Source: an uncultured Bacteroidales bacterium
GTDB taxonomy: Bacteria > Bacteroidota > Bacteroidia > Bacteroidales > Bacteroidaceae
Reading direction: 5' to 3'
DNA: 16,389 nucleotides
Assembly (NCBI GenBank): GCA_937914945.1
Contig: CALGJF010000036.1
Coordinates: 1 to 16,389, forward strand
Shown here: positions 1 through 8,078 of the stretch, piece after piece
Layout of the letters: each line of letters starts with the position of its first letter
Numbering within the stretch: position 1 is the stretch's first letter
Made by a program: the position numbers and the translations under genes
The notes under the pieces: model-generated
Seen by the model: only the letters and a program-made list of their open reading frames with translations
Databases searched by the model: none
Told to the model about the DNA's origin: nothing

Positions 1-70
1 CCCGCTGGGATTCAAACCCAGGACCTTCAGAACCGGAATCTGACGCTCTATTCAGCTAAGCTACGGGACC
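1..70 (-). tRNA. tRNA-Arg (anticodon CCG), 3' end cut by window edge
   Basis: Read on the minus strand from 70 downwards, the sequence folds as a tRNA. It has a 7-nt acceptor 5' strand GGTCCCG, a D arm, an anticodon arm with stem TCAGA/TCTGA around the loop TTCCGGT, and a T arm CTGGG-TTTGAAT-CCCAG. The loop puts CCG at positions 34-36, which reads the Arg codon CGG. Only the first four bases (CGGG) of the 3' acceptor strand lie inside the window; the final ACC, the discriminator base and any CCA are missing because the window starts there. There is no sign that the gene itself is broken. Confidence 0.93.
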
Positions 71-88
71 GTTCCTTCTTTTATCTTG

Positions 89-96
89 CGAAGATA
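89..96 (-). promoter_or_regulatory. Possible -7 element for the tRNA-Arg gene
   Basis: The minus strand reads TATCTTCG here, one mismatch from the Bacteroidota -7 consensus TAnnTTTG, 18 nt upstream of the tRNA 5' end. The same octamer serves as the likely -7 of yraN further along. No TTG is seen at the expected -33 distance, so this is only a half-site. The site overlaps a small inverted repeat, TATCTT-gcg-AAGATA (82-96). Confidence 0.4.
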
Positions 97-180
97 CAAC
101 AAAAAAATAGCATTACTTGATATTTATTCATTTTTTGAACTATTATTACCAAAAATTTACTATATTACAGATATAATTGC

Positions 181-188
181 TATCTTTG
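181..188 (+). promoter_or_regulatory. Likely -7 element of the asnA-ung promoter
   Basis: TATCTTTG is an exact match to TAnnTTTG, 81 nt upstream of the asnA ATG. It lies in an AT-rich stretch of about 200 nt between the tRNA and asnA. The -33 region shows only a weak TTTAC at 156-160. Nothing else recognisable is seen between 97 and 269. Confidence 0.5.
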
Positions 189-269
189 CAACAAGGGTAA
201 GCAAAAACTACCACAAAACTAAAAAAATAACAACCATTAATCACCAAACGACAGCAAATTGTCAAAACC

Positions 270-1307
270 ATGAAACTATATGAATTAACATCGGCATACA
301 AGCCACTGCTCACACTCAAACAAACCGAGTTGGCCATAAAACAGATAAAGGAAATTTTCCAGATGAATCTATCGGCCGCTTTGCGCCTGCGCCGTGTAAC
401 CGCACCGTTGTTTGTATTGCAAGGCACCGGACTTAATGACGACCTTAACGGCTACGAGCATGCGGTAAGTTTCCCTATACAGGACATGAACGGCGCTGTG
501 GCCGAGGTGGTACACTCACTTGCCAAATGGAAACGAGTAACGCTTGCCGACTACAACATAGCACAAGGACATGGTATATACACCGACATGAATGCCATAC
601 GCGCACACGAAGAACTTGACAACCTGCATTCTCTCTATGTGGACCAATGGGATTGGGAACGTGTAATATGCGCCGAGGAGCGCACCGTAGCCTTCCTTAA
701 ACAGATTGTCGAGGATATTTACAGCGCTTTGCTACACACCGAATTTACAATTTGCGAATACTACCCGCAGATAAAGCCCTCACTACCCGAGAAGATATTC
801 TTCATTCACTCCGAGGAGCTGCGCCGCCTCTACCCCACACTCACAGCCAAGGAGCGCGAAGAGGAAATAACACGCAAGCATGGCGCAGTATTCATCATAG
901 GTATAGGTGGCAAGCTGGGCGATGGCGAGCCGCACGACAACCGCGCTCCCGACTACGACGATTACTCAACCCCCAATGAGGATGGCTTTGAGGGACTCAA
1001 CGGCGACATGCTCATTTGGTCAAACATTCTTGGAAAAGCCATTGAGTTATCATCAATGGGTATTCGCGTAGATAAAGAAGCACTACTACACCAACTTAAG
1101 ATATCGGGAAAGGAGGAGCGCAAGGAACTCTATTTCCACCGCCGAATGTTACAGGACACCTTGCCATTGAGCATCGGAGGAGGTATAGGACAATCGCGCC
1201 TCTGTATGTTGCTGCTGCAAAAGGCACACATAGGCGAGATACAGGCAAGTATCTGGCCACAGGAGATGCGCCAGCAGTGCGCTGCCATGAATATACCTAT
1301 TATATAA
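270..1307 (+). CDS. asnA: Aspartate--ammonia ligase (asparagine synthetase A)
   Basis: This ATP-dependent cytoplasmic enzyme makes asparagine from aspartate and ammonia, with AMP and PPi as by-products; its fold is that of class II aminoacyl-tRNA synthetases. The 345-aa product has the normal AsnA length. Recognisable family segments, in order, are LRLRRVTAPLFV (about 39-50), VVHSLAKWKR, GIYTDMNAIR, HSLYVDQWDWE, HSEELRRLYP, RAPDYDDY and the C-terminal GGGIGQSRLCMLLLQKAHIG followed by EIQASIWP. The start at 270 is chosen because the N-terminus (KPLLTLKQTELAIKQIKE) then lines up with Bacteroides AsnA as I remember it. ung follows 6 nt downstream, so the two are probably co-transcribed. No frame damage is seen. 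Confidence 0.96.
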   Translation: MKLYELTSAYKPLLTLKQTELAIKQIKEIFQMNLSAALRLRRVTAPLFVLQGTGLNDDLNGYEHAVSFPIQDMNGAVAEVVHSLAKWKRVTLADYNIAQGHGIYTDMNAIRAHEELDNLHSLYVDQWDWERVICAEERTVAFLKQIVEDIYSALLHTEFTICEYYPQIKPSLPEKIFFIHSEELRRLYPTLTAKEREEEITRKHGAVFIIGIGGKLGDGEPHDNRAPDYDDYSTPNEDGFEGLNGDMLIWSNILGKAIELSSMGIRVDKEALLHQLKISGKEERKELYFHRRMLQDTLPLSIGGGIGQSRLCMLLLQKAHIGEIQASIWPQEMRQQCAAMNIPII

Positions 1308-1313
1308 AAGACA

Positions 1314-1979
1314 ATGAGCGTAAAAATAGAGAGCAGTTGGAAGGAGGTTCTTGCAGCAGAATTCGGCAAAGAGTACTTTGCAAAACTCACCGCATTCGTG
1401 CGCGAGGAGTATTCAGGCACAACCCCCATATACCCACCCGCCAAGCTCATATTCAATGCCTTTGACCACTGCCCGTTCAACGATGTAAAGGTGGTGATAC
1501 TCGGACAAGACCCCTACCATGGAGCCGGACAGGCCAACGGGCTCTGTTTCTCGGTAAACAAAGGTATAGCGTTCCCACCATCGCTGTTAAACATATTCAA
1601 GGAGATAGAGGCCGACTGCGGAACACCCATTCCGCAAGACGGCGACCTCACAAGATGGAGCGACCAGGGAGTCCTTCTACTGAACGCCACACTCACCGTG
1701 CGCGCAGCCTCGGCCGGCTCACACCAAAAACGCGGATGGGAGGAGTTTACCGATGCTGCCATACGCGAACTTGCCGACAGACGCGAAAACATTGTCTTTA
1801 TACTCTGGGGTAGCTATGCACAAAAAAAAGGAGCATTTATTGATCGCACCAAGCATCTGGTGCTCACATCGCCACACCCATCGCCATTATCGGCATACCA
1901 AGGGTTCTTCGGCAACCACCATTTTTCAAGGGCCAACGAGTACCTTGAAGCGCATGGCAAAAGCAAGATTATTTGGTAA
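1314..1979 (+). CDS. ung: Uracil-DNA glycosylase, family 1
   Basis: The enzyme removes uracil from DNA as the first step of base-excision repair. The 221-aa product carries the family 1 signatures. GQDPYHGAGQANGLCFSV (64-81) contains the catalytic Asp66. LLLNATLTVR (121-130) contains the uracil-recognising Asn124. HPSPLS (188-193) is the DNA-intercalation loop with catalytic His188, followed by GFFGNHHFSRANEYL. Length and motif spacing match bacterial Ung. The gene sits 6 nt after asnA and is followed by a strong palindromic terminator. The pairing with asnA looks like shared transcription rather than shared function. Confidence 0.97.
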   Translation: MSVKIESSWKEVLAAEFGKEYFAKLTAFVREEYSGTTPIYPPAKLIFNAFDHCPFNDVKVVILGQDPYHGAGQANGLCFSVNKGIAFPPSLLNIFKEIEADCGTPIPQDGDLTRWSDQGVLLLNATLTVRAASAGSHQKRGWEEFTDAAIRELADRRENIVFILWGSYAQKKGAFIDRTKHLVLTSPHPSPLSAYQGFFGNHHFSRANEYLEAHGKSKIIW

Positions 1980-2007
1980 TCAAAAAATAAGCCCTTATTT
2001 TCATGTT

Positions 2008-2045
2008 AAAGAAAAGGTTGAAACCGCGGTTTCAACCTTTTCTTT
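2008..2045. terminator. Bidirectional terminator, perfect 38-bp palindrome
   Basis: A perfect inverted repeat of 2 x 19 bp is centred on CCGCGG (2024-2029). It begins with AAAGAAAAGG and ends with CCTTTTCTTT, so both strands have an A-tract before and a U-tract after the stem. It lies 28 nt after the ung stop codon, and its last base is the last base of the lptD stop codon (TAA on the minus strand, 2047-2045). It can serve both convergent genes. Confidence 0.9.
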
Positions 2046-4783
2046 TAATACCAATCGATATTGCTGCCATTATCTCGCTTATCCCATTTTAGCGCATCGG
2101 CAAGCATCTGCGACGTTGCACGGAAACTGAAATTAAACGAAGTGTAAGGGCTTAACACAACACCGCATGACATCTCGAAACAGTGCAAATCGCGAGAAAT
2201 ATTCATGGTAGTGGTAGTCAATTTCTTATTCTCAAAATTATATCCCGATGTAAAATTAATTCTCCAATTATCGGAGATGGCTATATTACCCGAGAAGTTC
2301 ACATTCTGCGTGTATCTATATGGATAACGCATATCCTTTACATCTATCGGACGCGACCTGTCCTCGGCCATAATTATACCATAGGATACAGAAAAACTCC
2401 AAGGAATTTTGAAAGGCATATATCCATCGGGGTCCACATCGGCATTCTTCGACTCACTTTTTGACGATGCTGCCAACGACTTTTTCGGTTTCTCCTCATC
2501 TGTATCGGTTTCATCGGTATCAGCATCTTCGTCTATCGCCTCGTCATCACCGCCAAAAAGTTTCTTTATCTTCTTCCAAGTGGTATTATTGAATGTATAT
2601 GAGATATTCTGGCTCATACCTTGGAAACGACCGAAACGACCGTATGACCACTCAGTCCTGTCGCCCACCACAACCTGACCATTCTCATTAAATTCATAGG
2701 CATAGGTAGCAAACACTGCATTCATGCTGAATGTGTAATTCTTGGACAGCTTCAAACGCAAACGTGTAGAGAGGTTGCTCCAAGGCTTTGTTTTTGCAGC
2801 GAGGTTATACGAGAGGGTGGCACCCAATTCATCGATAATGCTCACCTTTTTAAGAGAATCGCTCTTGGTGCGCCATTTCATCTCCACGTTGTTACTTATG
2901 TTGAGCGAAATATTACCCGTCTTGCCCTTACCCGGCACGCCATACATACCATTTGAATAGGGAGAATACTCCACGGTACGCACCTCACCATTGTCGTCGG
3001 TATATGTATATGAGTCGTAATAGCCATAGCGATCCGTACTGAAATCGGGAGAATAGCTAAACGACAATGTAGGCTTGAATACGTGGCGCACGGTGTGAAC
3101 ACGACTGTTCTTCATAAAGCCTGCCGGTTCATAAAAACCATAAAGGGTGGTATTCATGGAGAGCGACATGTTATAATCGTACACTCGATTAAAACCGCTA
3201 ACAGTATCGCGCACCACGCTCCTTGTAGCCTCGTTCCACGACTGTTTCACTTTGTTCAAATACCAACGCTCGGTATAATTTATGCTGGGTGTTATATTTA
3301 TAAAGTCGAAAAGTTGGAATGTGGCACCAATGGGTATGCTATGCTTGAAACCATTGCGCCACTCGGTCGAGAAGTTCTTCTCAAAGAGTTCATCCTCTTT
3401 TGAGGTTACGCTGTTGCTCATTTGACCGTTATATGATAGATATATTTTCTCGTACCACTTTTCATCGCCGGCACGTTTCTTGCGCTTGAAAGGGTATTTC
3501 TTAGACAACGACACACTGAGGCTGGGCAATGTGAGCGAAACAATAGAATCCTGCACATTCTGCGACACGTTCATTGTCGTAGATATAGTAAGACCTATAT
3601 CGGGGAAGGTTTTTGAATAACTCACACTCGATGTACGCACCGTTTGCGAATTATACACAGGGTTGTATATACTATTGAGATTAGACCTCTCGTAGTTGGA
3701 GGTTGCATAGTTCACGCTTGCCGAGAAGTTGCTGTTGGGATGCGCCTTGGGATCCTGACGATGGTTCCACTGCAAACGAAAGTTCTTGCCAACACCATAA
3801 TCGGGCAGACCTTTCTCACCCTCTTTGGTTACGATATAATTGAAATTGACATTACCCGAATAGCGATATCGCTTGGCATAAGTAGACGCTGCTCCAACGC
3901 CCCATGAGCCCTTTGTAAAGATTTCGCCGGTGAGTTTAAGATCCATTTTGTCGCTTATGGCAAAATAGTAACCACCGTCGCTCAAATAGAAACCGCGCTC
4001 GGTATCATCGCCATATGTAGGCATAATGAAACCCGAAGAATAGCTGCTTGTAAAGGGGAAAAAGCCAAAAGGAATGGCCAATGGCAGTGGCACATCCTCA
4101 ATAACAAGATACGCAGGACCAAAAACCGCATCCTTCTTGGGGCGTACTTTTGCCCTTGTGAGGGCTATATAAAAGTGCGGATGCTCGGCATCGCAGGTGG
4201 TGTACTTTCCATTGTACGCGTAGAAAGCCCCGGTGGAGTCCTTCTTGGCAGCCTCGCCCATCATAAAACCATCGCCTTGCGCTGTAAATACGTTGTTTAT
4301 ATAGCCACGCTTGCTCTTGAAGTTATAACTTATCTTATCGGATTCATAAGGGGTATCGCCATCCCTGAATACAGGAATTCCGCTTGCCACACCGGTGGAA
4401 TCCGTTACCCCATGAGCACGTACAATGCTACTATCCATATTCATGGAGATAACCGCTGCGTCAAGTTGAATTTTTTGGTACTTTACACTGCAATCGCCAT
4501 ACAGATAGGCGTTACCGGTGCGAGACCACACCATAGAATCGGACGATTCGTAATACACAGGGTCCTCAACGGCGTCGGCATCGTTTTTCTTTTTTTCGGG
4601 AACGGTATCGGCCGCCGACACTGCAACAGAATCGGCAGGATTCACCACCGCGAGAGAATCGAGTAGCAAGGTGTGCGACGGAGCAATATTGCACACGACA
4701 CCACTCTGTGCAGGAACAGTTACAAGAACCGCCAACAGCAGCATCAGCAATATTATTCTATTTTCAATCCTACTCAAATTCAT
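2045..4783 (-). CDS. lptD: LPS-assembly protein LptD, Bacteroidota type
   Basis: This is the outer-membrane beta-barrel that inserts lipopolysaccharide into the outer leaflet. From the chosen start it is 912 aa. It has a signal peptide (MNLSRIENRIILLMLLLAVL), then an OstA/LptA-like periplasmic region with SMVWSRTGNAYLYGDCSVKY and FKSKRGYINNVFTAQGDGF, then a long barrel that starts around the LPLAIPFGFFPFTSSYSSGF segment and runs to the C-terminus (SNIDWY). The barrel is rich in alternating aromatic strands. The frame stays open upstream to a GTG at 4831, with another ATG at 4816. I chose the ATG at 4783 because it gives a clean signal peptide and a sensible leader after the -7 element at 4846-4853; 4816 is possible. 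A very acidic linker lies near 2415-2556. It converges on ung and shares its terminator. Confidence 0.88.
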   Translation of the reverse strand: MNLSRIENRIILLMLLLAVLVTVPAQSGVVCNIAPSHTLLLDSLAVVNPADSVAVSAADTVPEKKKNDADAVEDPVYYESSDSMVWSRTGNAYLYGDCSVKYQKIQLDAAVISMNMDSSIVRAHGVTDSTGVASGIPVFRDGDTPYESDKISYNFKSKRGYINNVFTAQGDGFMMGEAAKKDSTGAFYAYNGKYTTCDAEHPHFYIALTRAKVRPKKDAVFGPAYLVIEDVPLPLAIPFGFFPFTSSYSSGFIMPTYGDDTERGFYLSDGGYYFAISDKMDLKLTGEIFTKGSWGVGAASTYAKRYRYSGNVNFNYIVTKEGEKGLPDYGVGKNFRLQWNHRQDPKAHPNSNFSASVNYATSNYERSNLNSIYNPVYNSQTVRTSSVSYSKTFPDIGLTISTTMNVSQNVQDSIVSLTLPSLSVSLSKKYPFKRKKRAGDEKWYEKIYLSYNGQMSNSVTSKEDELFEKNFSTEWRNGFKHSIPIGATFQLFDFINITPSINYTERWYLNKVKQSWNEATRSVVRDTVSGFNRVYDYNMSLSMNTTLYGFYEPAGFMKNSRVHTVRHVFKPTLSFSYSPDFSTDRYGYYDSYTYTDDNGEVRTVEYSPYSNGMYGVPGKGKTGNISLNISNNVEMKWRTKSDSLKKVSIIDELGATLSYNLAAKTKPWSNLSTRLRLKLSKNYTFSMNAVFATYAYEFNENGQVVVGDRTEWSYGRFGRFQGMSQNISYTFNNTTWKKIKKLFGGDDEAIDEDADTDETDTDEEKPKKSLAASSKSESKNADVDPDGYMPFKIPWSFSVSYGIIMAEDRSRPIDVKDMRYPYRYTQNVNFSGNIAISDNWRINFTSGYNFENKKLTTTTMNISRDLHCFEMSCGVVLSPYTSFNFSFRATSQMLADALKWDKRDNGSNIDWY

Positions 4784-4845
4784 TGATATTACCACAACAG
4801 AGTGTAGAGGATACATTAGCACGCGCCACACCTATTTGTCATTTG

Positions 4846-4853
4846 CAAAAATA
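4846..4853 (-). promoter_or_regulatory. Likely -7 element of lptD
   Basis: The minus strand reads TATTTTTG here, a match to TAnnTTTG, with a second tandem copy at 4854-4861. It lies 62 nt upstream of the preferred lptD ATG but only about 15 nt upstream of the GTG at 4831, which argues against that GTG. No clear -33 TTG is seen. Confidence 0.5.
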
Positions 4854-4932
4854 CAAAAATAAAAGGGAGTAAATATAAATTTTATATTAAAAAATACATT
4901 GATCGCAGAAAATCTTCTCCTTATTTAACCAT

Positions 4933-5472
4933 TTACATAAAAATTCCGGCCCAATACTCCACTTTTTTCACCGATTCATCGGATATTTTCCGCATACTAT
5001 CCACCACCTGTTGCAATGTACGAGCCTGCTCCAAATACTTTGTTTTGGAGTAAAATTTATCGGCAAAACATATCAGTTGCTCCTCCATTGTAACGGGAAC
5101 GAAATCGCGGGCCGGCAAAGGCCAGCCCTCGCGCAAAATCTGCTCTTTCGTGAGCCCTGTGCCCGTGTGCCGTTCACACACGGCAGCATGTTTGTGAAGC
5201 CCTTCGGAACGCAACAACTCGGCACCCAGATAGCCATGACATATATACGGCTTGTTACCGAAACAGTGTATGCGGGGAGCATCGGTAAGGAATATACCGA
5301 TATCGTGCAGCATGGCAGCCTCTTTTATGAAATCCACATCAAGGCACAGTTCGGGATGGCGGGTTGCGAACTCCAATGCGAGCGACGCAACTTTTTGTGC
5401 ATGAATAAGATATATTCGTTTTAACTCATTATCGCAAGGATAATACTTATCAATTATTTCATTTACATTCAT
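4933..5472 (-). CDS. HD-domain metal-dependent phosphohydrolase family protein
   Basis: From the chosen ATG the product is 179 aa and cytoplasmic, with no signal peptide or membrane segment. It has the HD-domain ligand pattern: His24 (IHAQKVAS), His56-Asp57 in AAMLHDIGIFL, His102 in RHTGTGLT and Asp138 in CFADKFYSKT. HD proteins of this size usually hydrolyse phosphate esters of nucleotides or related compounds, but the substrate cannot be read from sequence. The frame is open upstream to 5547, but a consensus promoter lies at 5535-5565, inside that extension, so the start at 5472 is strongly preferred. It is followed by lptD 150 nt downstream, which has its own promoter-like site. Confidence 0.85.
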   Translation of the reverse strand: MNVNEIIDKYYPCDNELKRIYLIHAQKVASLALEFATRHPELCLDVDFIKEAAMLHDIGIFLTDAPRIHCFGNKPYICHGYLGAELLRSEGLHKHAAVCERHTGTGLTKEQILREGWPLPARDFVPVTMEEQLICFADKFYSKTKYLEQARTLQQVVDSMRKISDESVKKVEYWAGIFM

Positions 5473-5534
5473 AGCAATCACATTAATACAAACAACACCA
5501 TCGCAAAGTGGCACAAAAGAGTTTTTTGCAAAAG

Positions 5535-5565
5535 CAAATATAATCATTTACACAGAACAGAGCAA
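5535..5565 (-). promoter_or_regulatory. Promoter of the HD-domain gene
   Basis: On the minus strand TTG (5565-5563), 20 nt, then TATATTTG (5542-5535). Both elements and their spacing fit the Bacteroidota -33/-7 promoter. Transcription would start near 5528, leaving a leader of roughly 55 nt before the ATG at 5472. Confidence 0.7.
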
Positions 5566-5613
5566 CAGCAACCCATAAATATTAGCATAATAGTATTAAT
5601 ATTATAAAAACAC

Positions 5614-5643
5614 TTGTTAAAACCTTTTTTTCATGTATATTTG
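5614..5643 (+). promoter_or_regulatory. Promoter of the VTC-DUF4956 operon
   Basis: TTG (5614-5616), 19 nt, then TATATTTG (5636-5643). This matches the Bacteroidota promoter at both elements and lies 35 nt upstream of the VTC-domain gene ATG. It is the only good promoter I see for the five-gene operon. It is back to back with the HD-gene promoter, with 48 nt between their -33 elements. Confidence 0.75.
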
Positions 5644-5678
5644 CAAAAATAGAGTTATTACGCCCTAACCGCAGGAAT

Positions 5679-6449
5679 ATGATAAATTCAATAATAGAAA
5701 AAGCTCACAAATTGCCGCCCATCACCTTGGAAGAGATGTCGGGCATAAAGCTGATGAACCGCACCGACACGAAGTTCGTTGCCACGCTTGCGCAATTAAA
5801 TGAGTTCCTTGCAGCCGTACAGGGCAAATATTACATACAGGTAAAAGACAACGAACCGCTTGCCGGCTACCACACCACATACTTCGACACAGACGATTAC
5901 AAGATGTATCGTATGCACCACTGCGGCAAGAAGGTGAGGGAGAAGATACGCGTGCGTACATACCTTGACACCAACGACACATTCCTCGAAGTAAAGAACA
6001 AGAACAATCATGGGCGCACAAAAAAGAAACGTATTCTCATAGGCGGCTTGGAGGCATTGGAGGCCGAGAGCGCAAAGGTTGTTCCTTTCCTTGCCCAGCA
6101 CGCATGGTACACCATTGACAACATCTCACCGGTCATAGAGAATTGGTTCAACCGAATAACATTGGTAAATATGGCCAAGACAGAACGATTGACCATAGAC
6201 TTCAATCTGCGCTTTCACCATTTGAAGAGCGACGGACACGACAAACTATCGCACGTAGCAATCATTGAGTTGAAACGCGACGGCAATGTACCTTCACCGG
6301 CTTTGGAGATTATACGTAATCTAAGAATAAAGCAGTCGGGGTTCAGCAAATACTGCATAGGCAGCGCGCTCACCAACCCGCAACTGAAAAGAAACAACTT
6401 CAAAGAGAGGCTGAGAATGATTCACAAAATGGAACATAAATACAAATAA
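5679..6449 (+). CDS. VTC-domain polyphosphate polymerase
   Basis: The 256-aa protein has the triphosphate-tunnel fold of the catalytic domain of yeast Vtc4, which makes polyphosphate from ATP. It is one VTC domain with no SPX domain, signal peptide or membrane segment, so it should be cytoplasmic. Tunnel residues known from Vtc4 have likely counterparts: NRTDTKFV (Arg28, Lys32), REKIRVRTY (Arg91, Arg93), FLEVKNK (Glu104, Lys106), ERLTIDFNLRF (Arg170, Arg178), IIELKRDG (Glu197, Lys199) and KQSGFSKY (Lys218, Lys224). All are present, so an active polymerase is predicted. It is the first gene of an operon and is followed after 3 nt by the DUF4956 membrane protein, a frequent partner of VTC domains in bacteria. 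The polymer itself is not proven by sequence. Confidence 0.88.
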   Translation: MINSIIEKAHKLPPITLEEMSGIKLMNRTDTKFVATLAQLNEFLAAVQGKYYIQVKDNEPLAGYHTTYFDTDDYKMYRMHHCGKKVREKIRVRTYLDTNDTFLEVKNKNNHGRTKKKRILIGGLEALEAESAKVVPFLAQHAWYTIDNISPVIENWFNRITLVNMAKTERLTIDFNLRFHHLKSDGHDKLSHVAIIELKRDGNVPSPALEIIRNLRIKQSGFSKYCIGSALTNPQLKRNNFKERLRMIHKMEHKYK

Positions 6450-6452
6450 GAT

Positions 6453-7214
6453 ATGGATACACTTATGACAATTCTTGCAGATGGCACACAAGCAATGAGC
6501 GCCATTGCTGCATTGGGAGAGGATTTTATCACAGGAGGCAGCACCGCGGCAACCGAAAGTACCATTTGGGACTTTGCCGGCATGGCCAACCTGTTGATAG
6601 GTTTTTTCATCAACCTGTTTTTTGTAGGTATTGTGGTACGCGGTTTCTACTACCCCAAATGCAAAAAAGGAGAGTATTTCTTTACTTTTATACTCATAGC
6701 TATAAGCATTTTCCTGCTTATATATCTACTTGGCGGTGTAAAACTGAAAACCGGCTTCGCATTGGGCCTGTTTGCCATATTCAGCATCATACGTTACCGC
6801 ACCGAGCAGGTATCCATACGCGAAATGACGTATCTGTTTATCATCATTGCCATGAGCGCAATCAACGGCCTTGTAATAGAAGAACTTACCTATTCGGAAA
6901 TGATACTTGCCAACCTGCTCTTCATTGCATCCGTTTGGGTGTGCGAGAGCAATTTGGTTATTCGCCATCTGTCGTACAAAATCATTAAGTACGACAACAT
7001 GGACCTTATCACCCCCGACAAGGAAGAGGAGCTTATTGCCGACCTCAAAAAACGTACAGGACTCGATATCGTAAAAATAGAAGTGGGCGGAATTGATTTC
7101 CTAAAAGACGCTGCCATTATAAAAATGTACTACCGCCCCACCGATGGCAACGCAACAAATTCAGTAGATACAACAATTAAAGCACCAAGCGATGAATTCA
7201 AAATCAAGAACTAA
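6453..7214 (+). CDS. DUF4956 domain-containing inner-membrane protein
   Basis: The 253-aa protein has a soluble N-terminus, then four or five membrane segments at about 44-63, 75-94, 99-113, 125-141 and 148-164. A C-terminal domain of about 80 residues (LITPDKEEELIADLKKRTGL onward) looks cytoplasmic. The motif FAIFSIIRYRTEQVSIREMTYL (about 108-128, given here as two adjacent parts FAIFSIIRYR and TEQVSIREMTYL) is the conserved DUF4956 core. The function of this family is not established. Its position directly after a VTC polymerase and before an outer-membrane barrel makes it a candidate for anchoring the polymerase or moving its product across the inner membrane; that is inference. Its end overlaps the DUF2490 gene by 23 bp, so translation is probably coupled. 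Confidence 0.85.
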   Translation: MDTLMTILADGTQAMSAIAALGEDFITGGSTAATESTIWDFAGMANLLIGFFINLFFVGIVVRGFYYPKCKKGEYFFTFILIAISIFLLIYLLGGVKLKTGFALGLFAIFSIIRYRTEQVSIREMTYLFIIIAMSAINGLVIEELTYSEMILANLLFIASVWVCESNLVIRHLSYKIIKYDNMDLITPDKEEELIADLKKRTGLDIVKIEVGGIDFLKDAAIIKMYYRPTDGNATNSVDTTIKAPSDEFKIKN

Positions 7215-8064
7215 CAGAATTGCAACGCTTTTGTTTGCGTTTGCAATGGTATTTCCGGCATTCAATACAGTGAAAGCCGATGACGATAACTATGGAGTGT
7301 GGACCACATTCGAGGCTTCGAAGAAGATAAACAAGAAATTTAAGGTAGGCGCAGAACTTGAATTCCGCAGCAACGACTATCTTAAAGACATAGAACGCTT
7401 TGCCATAGGCGTTAGTGGACAATACAAGGTTACCGATTGGTTAAAGGCCAACGCCGGATACATATTCATCATGGGATACTATCCCGGCGAGGCAAAACCA
7501 CACTACGACGATGACAACAACGAGTACGATGGTTTCAACTACGACCAGGCATATCACACCGAGAGAAACAGATTCTTTTTAGCCTTTACTGGCGAGTACA
7601 AAATAGGACGCGTAGAAATCTCACTGCGCGAGCGTCTGCAATACACTCGCACCAACTCGGCAACGACCATCGAAGAGAAGCATCGTTTCAACGTAGTCCC
7701 CGAAGTGGATGCCGACGGCAACCTTGTATTCGACGATGAGGGCAATGTAAAGGAGCAGCAGGAGTGGAGGATTTCAAAAACAGAGCCCGACTTCAAAGAG
7801 CATAAGAACAATACCGTTTTGCGCTCGCGCCTCACCGCAAAGTGGGACATTCCCAAGTGCAAGGTAAATCCCTTTATATCAACCGAGCTTTACAGCCGCT
7901 TAGACCAATGGAGAGGGTTTGAGAAACTGCGTTCACGCATAGGCGCAAGCTATAAGATAAACAAGGACAATGCCTTTGAAGTTTATTATCTTTTTGAAAA
8001 AGCCGGTGAGAAAGGCAAGGCCAACACTCACGCCATAGGCTTGGGATATTCAATTGACCTATAA
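7192..8064 (+). CDS. DUF2490 outer-membrane beta-barrel protein
   Basis: The 290-aa product starts with a signal peptide (hydrophobic core LLFAFAMVFPAF, cleavage probably near 29). It then shows alternating amphipathic strands typical of a barrel: YGVWTTFEASKKINKKFKVG, ISLRERLQYTR, VLRSRLTAKWDIP, NPFISTELYSR, RIGASYKI and FEVYYLFEKAG, ending in an aromatic/aliphatic C-terminus (AIGLGYSIDL). Spacer loops are very acidic (HYDDDNNEYDGF and VFDDEGNVKE). DUF2490 has no assigned function. It begins inside the last 23 bp of the DUF4956 gene and is followed by the next gene after 14 nt, so it belongs to the same operon and would supply its outer-membrane component. Confidence 0.82.
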   Translation: MNSKSRTNRIATLLFAFAMVFPAFNTVKADDDNYGVWTTFEASKKINKKFKVGAELEFRSNDYLKDIERFAIGVSGQYKVTDWLKANAGYIFIMGYYPGEAKPHYDDDNNEYDGFNYDQAYHTERNRFFLAFTGEYKIGRVEISLRERLQYTRTNSATTIEEKHRFNVVPEVDADGNLVFDDEGNVKEQQEWRISKTEPDFKEHKNNTVLRSRLTAKWDIPKCKVNPFISTELYSRLDQWRGFEKLRSRIGASYKINKDNAFEVYYLFEKAGEKGKANTHAIGLGYSIDL

Positions 8065-8078
8065 AATATGTTATAATT

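Noticed and set aside
4175..4666. 163-aa plus-strand open frame inside lptD
   Set aside because: lptD is a clear, complete gene in the other direction over this region; this frame shows no domain pattern and no promoter.
4784..4831. Upstream GTG (4831) and ATG (4816) starts for lptD
   Set aside because: The GTG lies too close to the -7 element for a normal leader, and both would push the signal peptide inward. The ATG at 4816 cannot be fully excluded.
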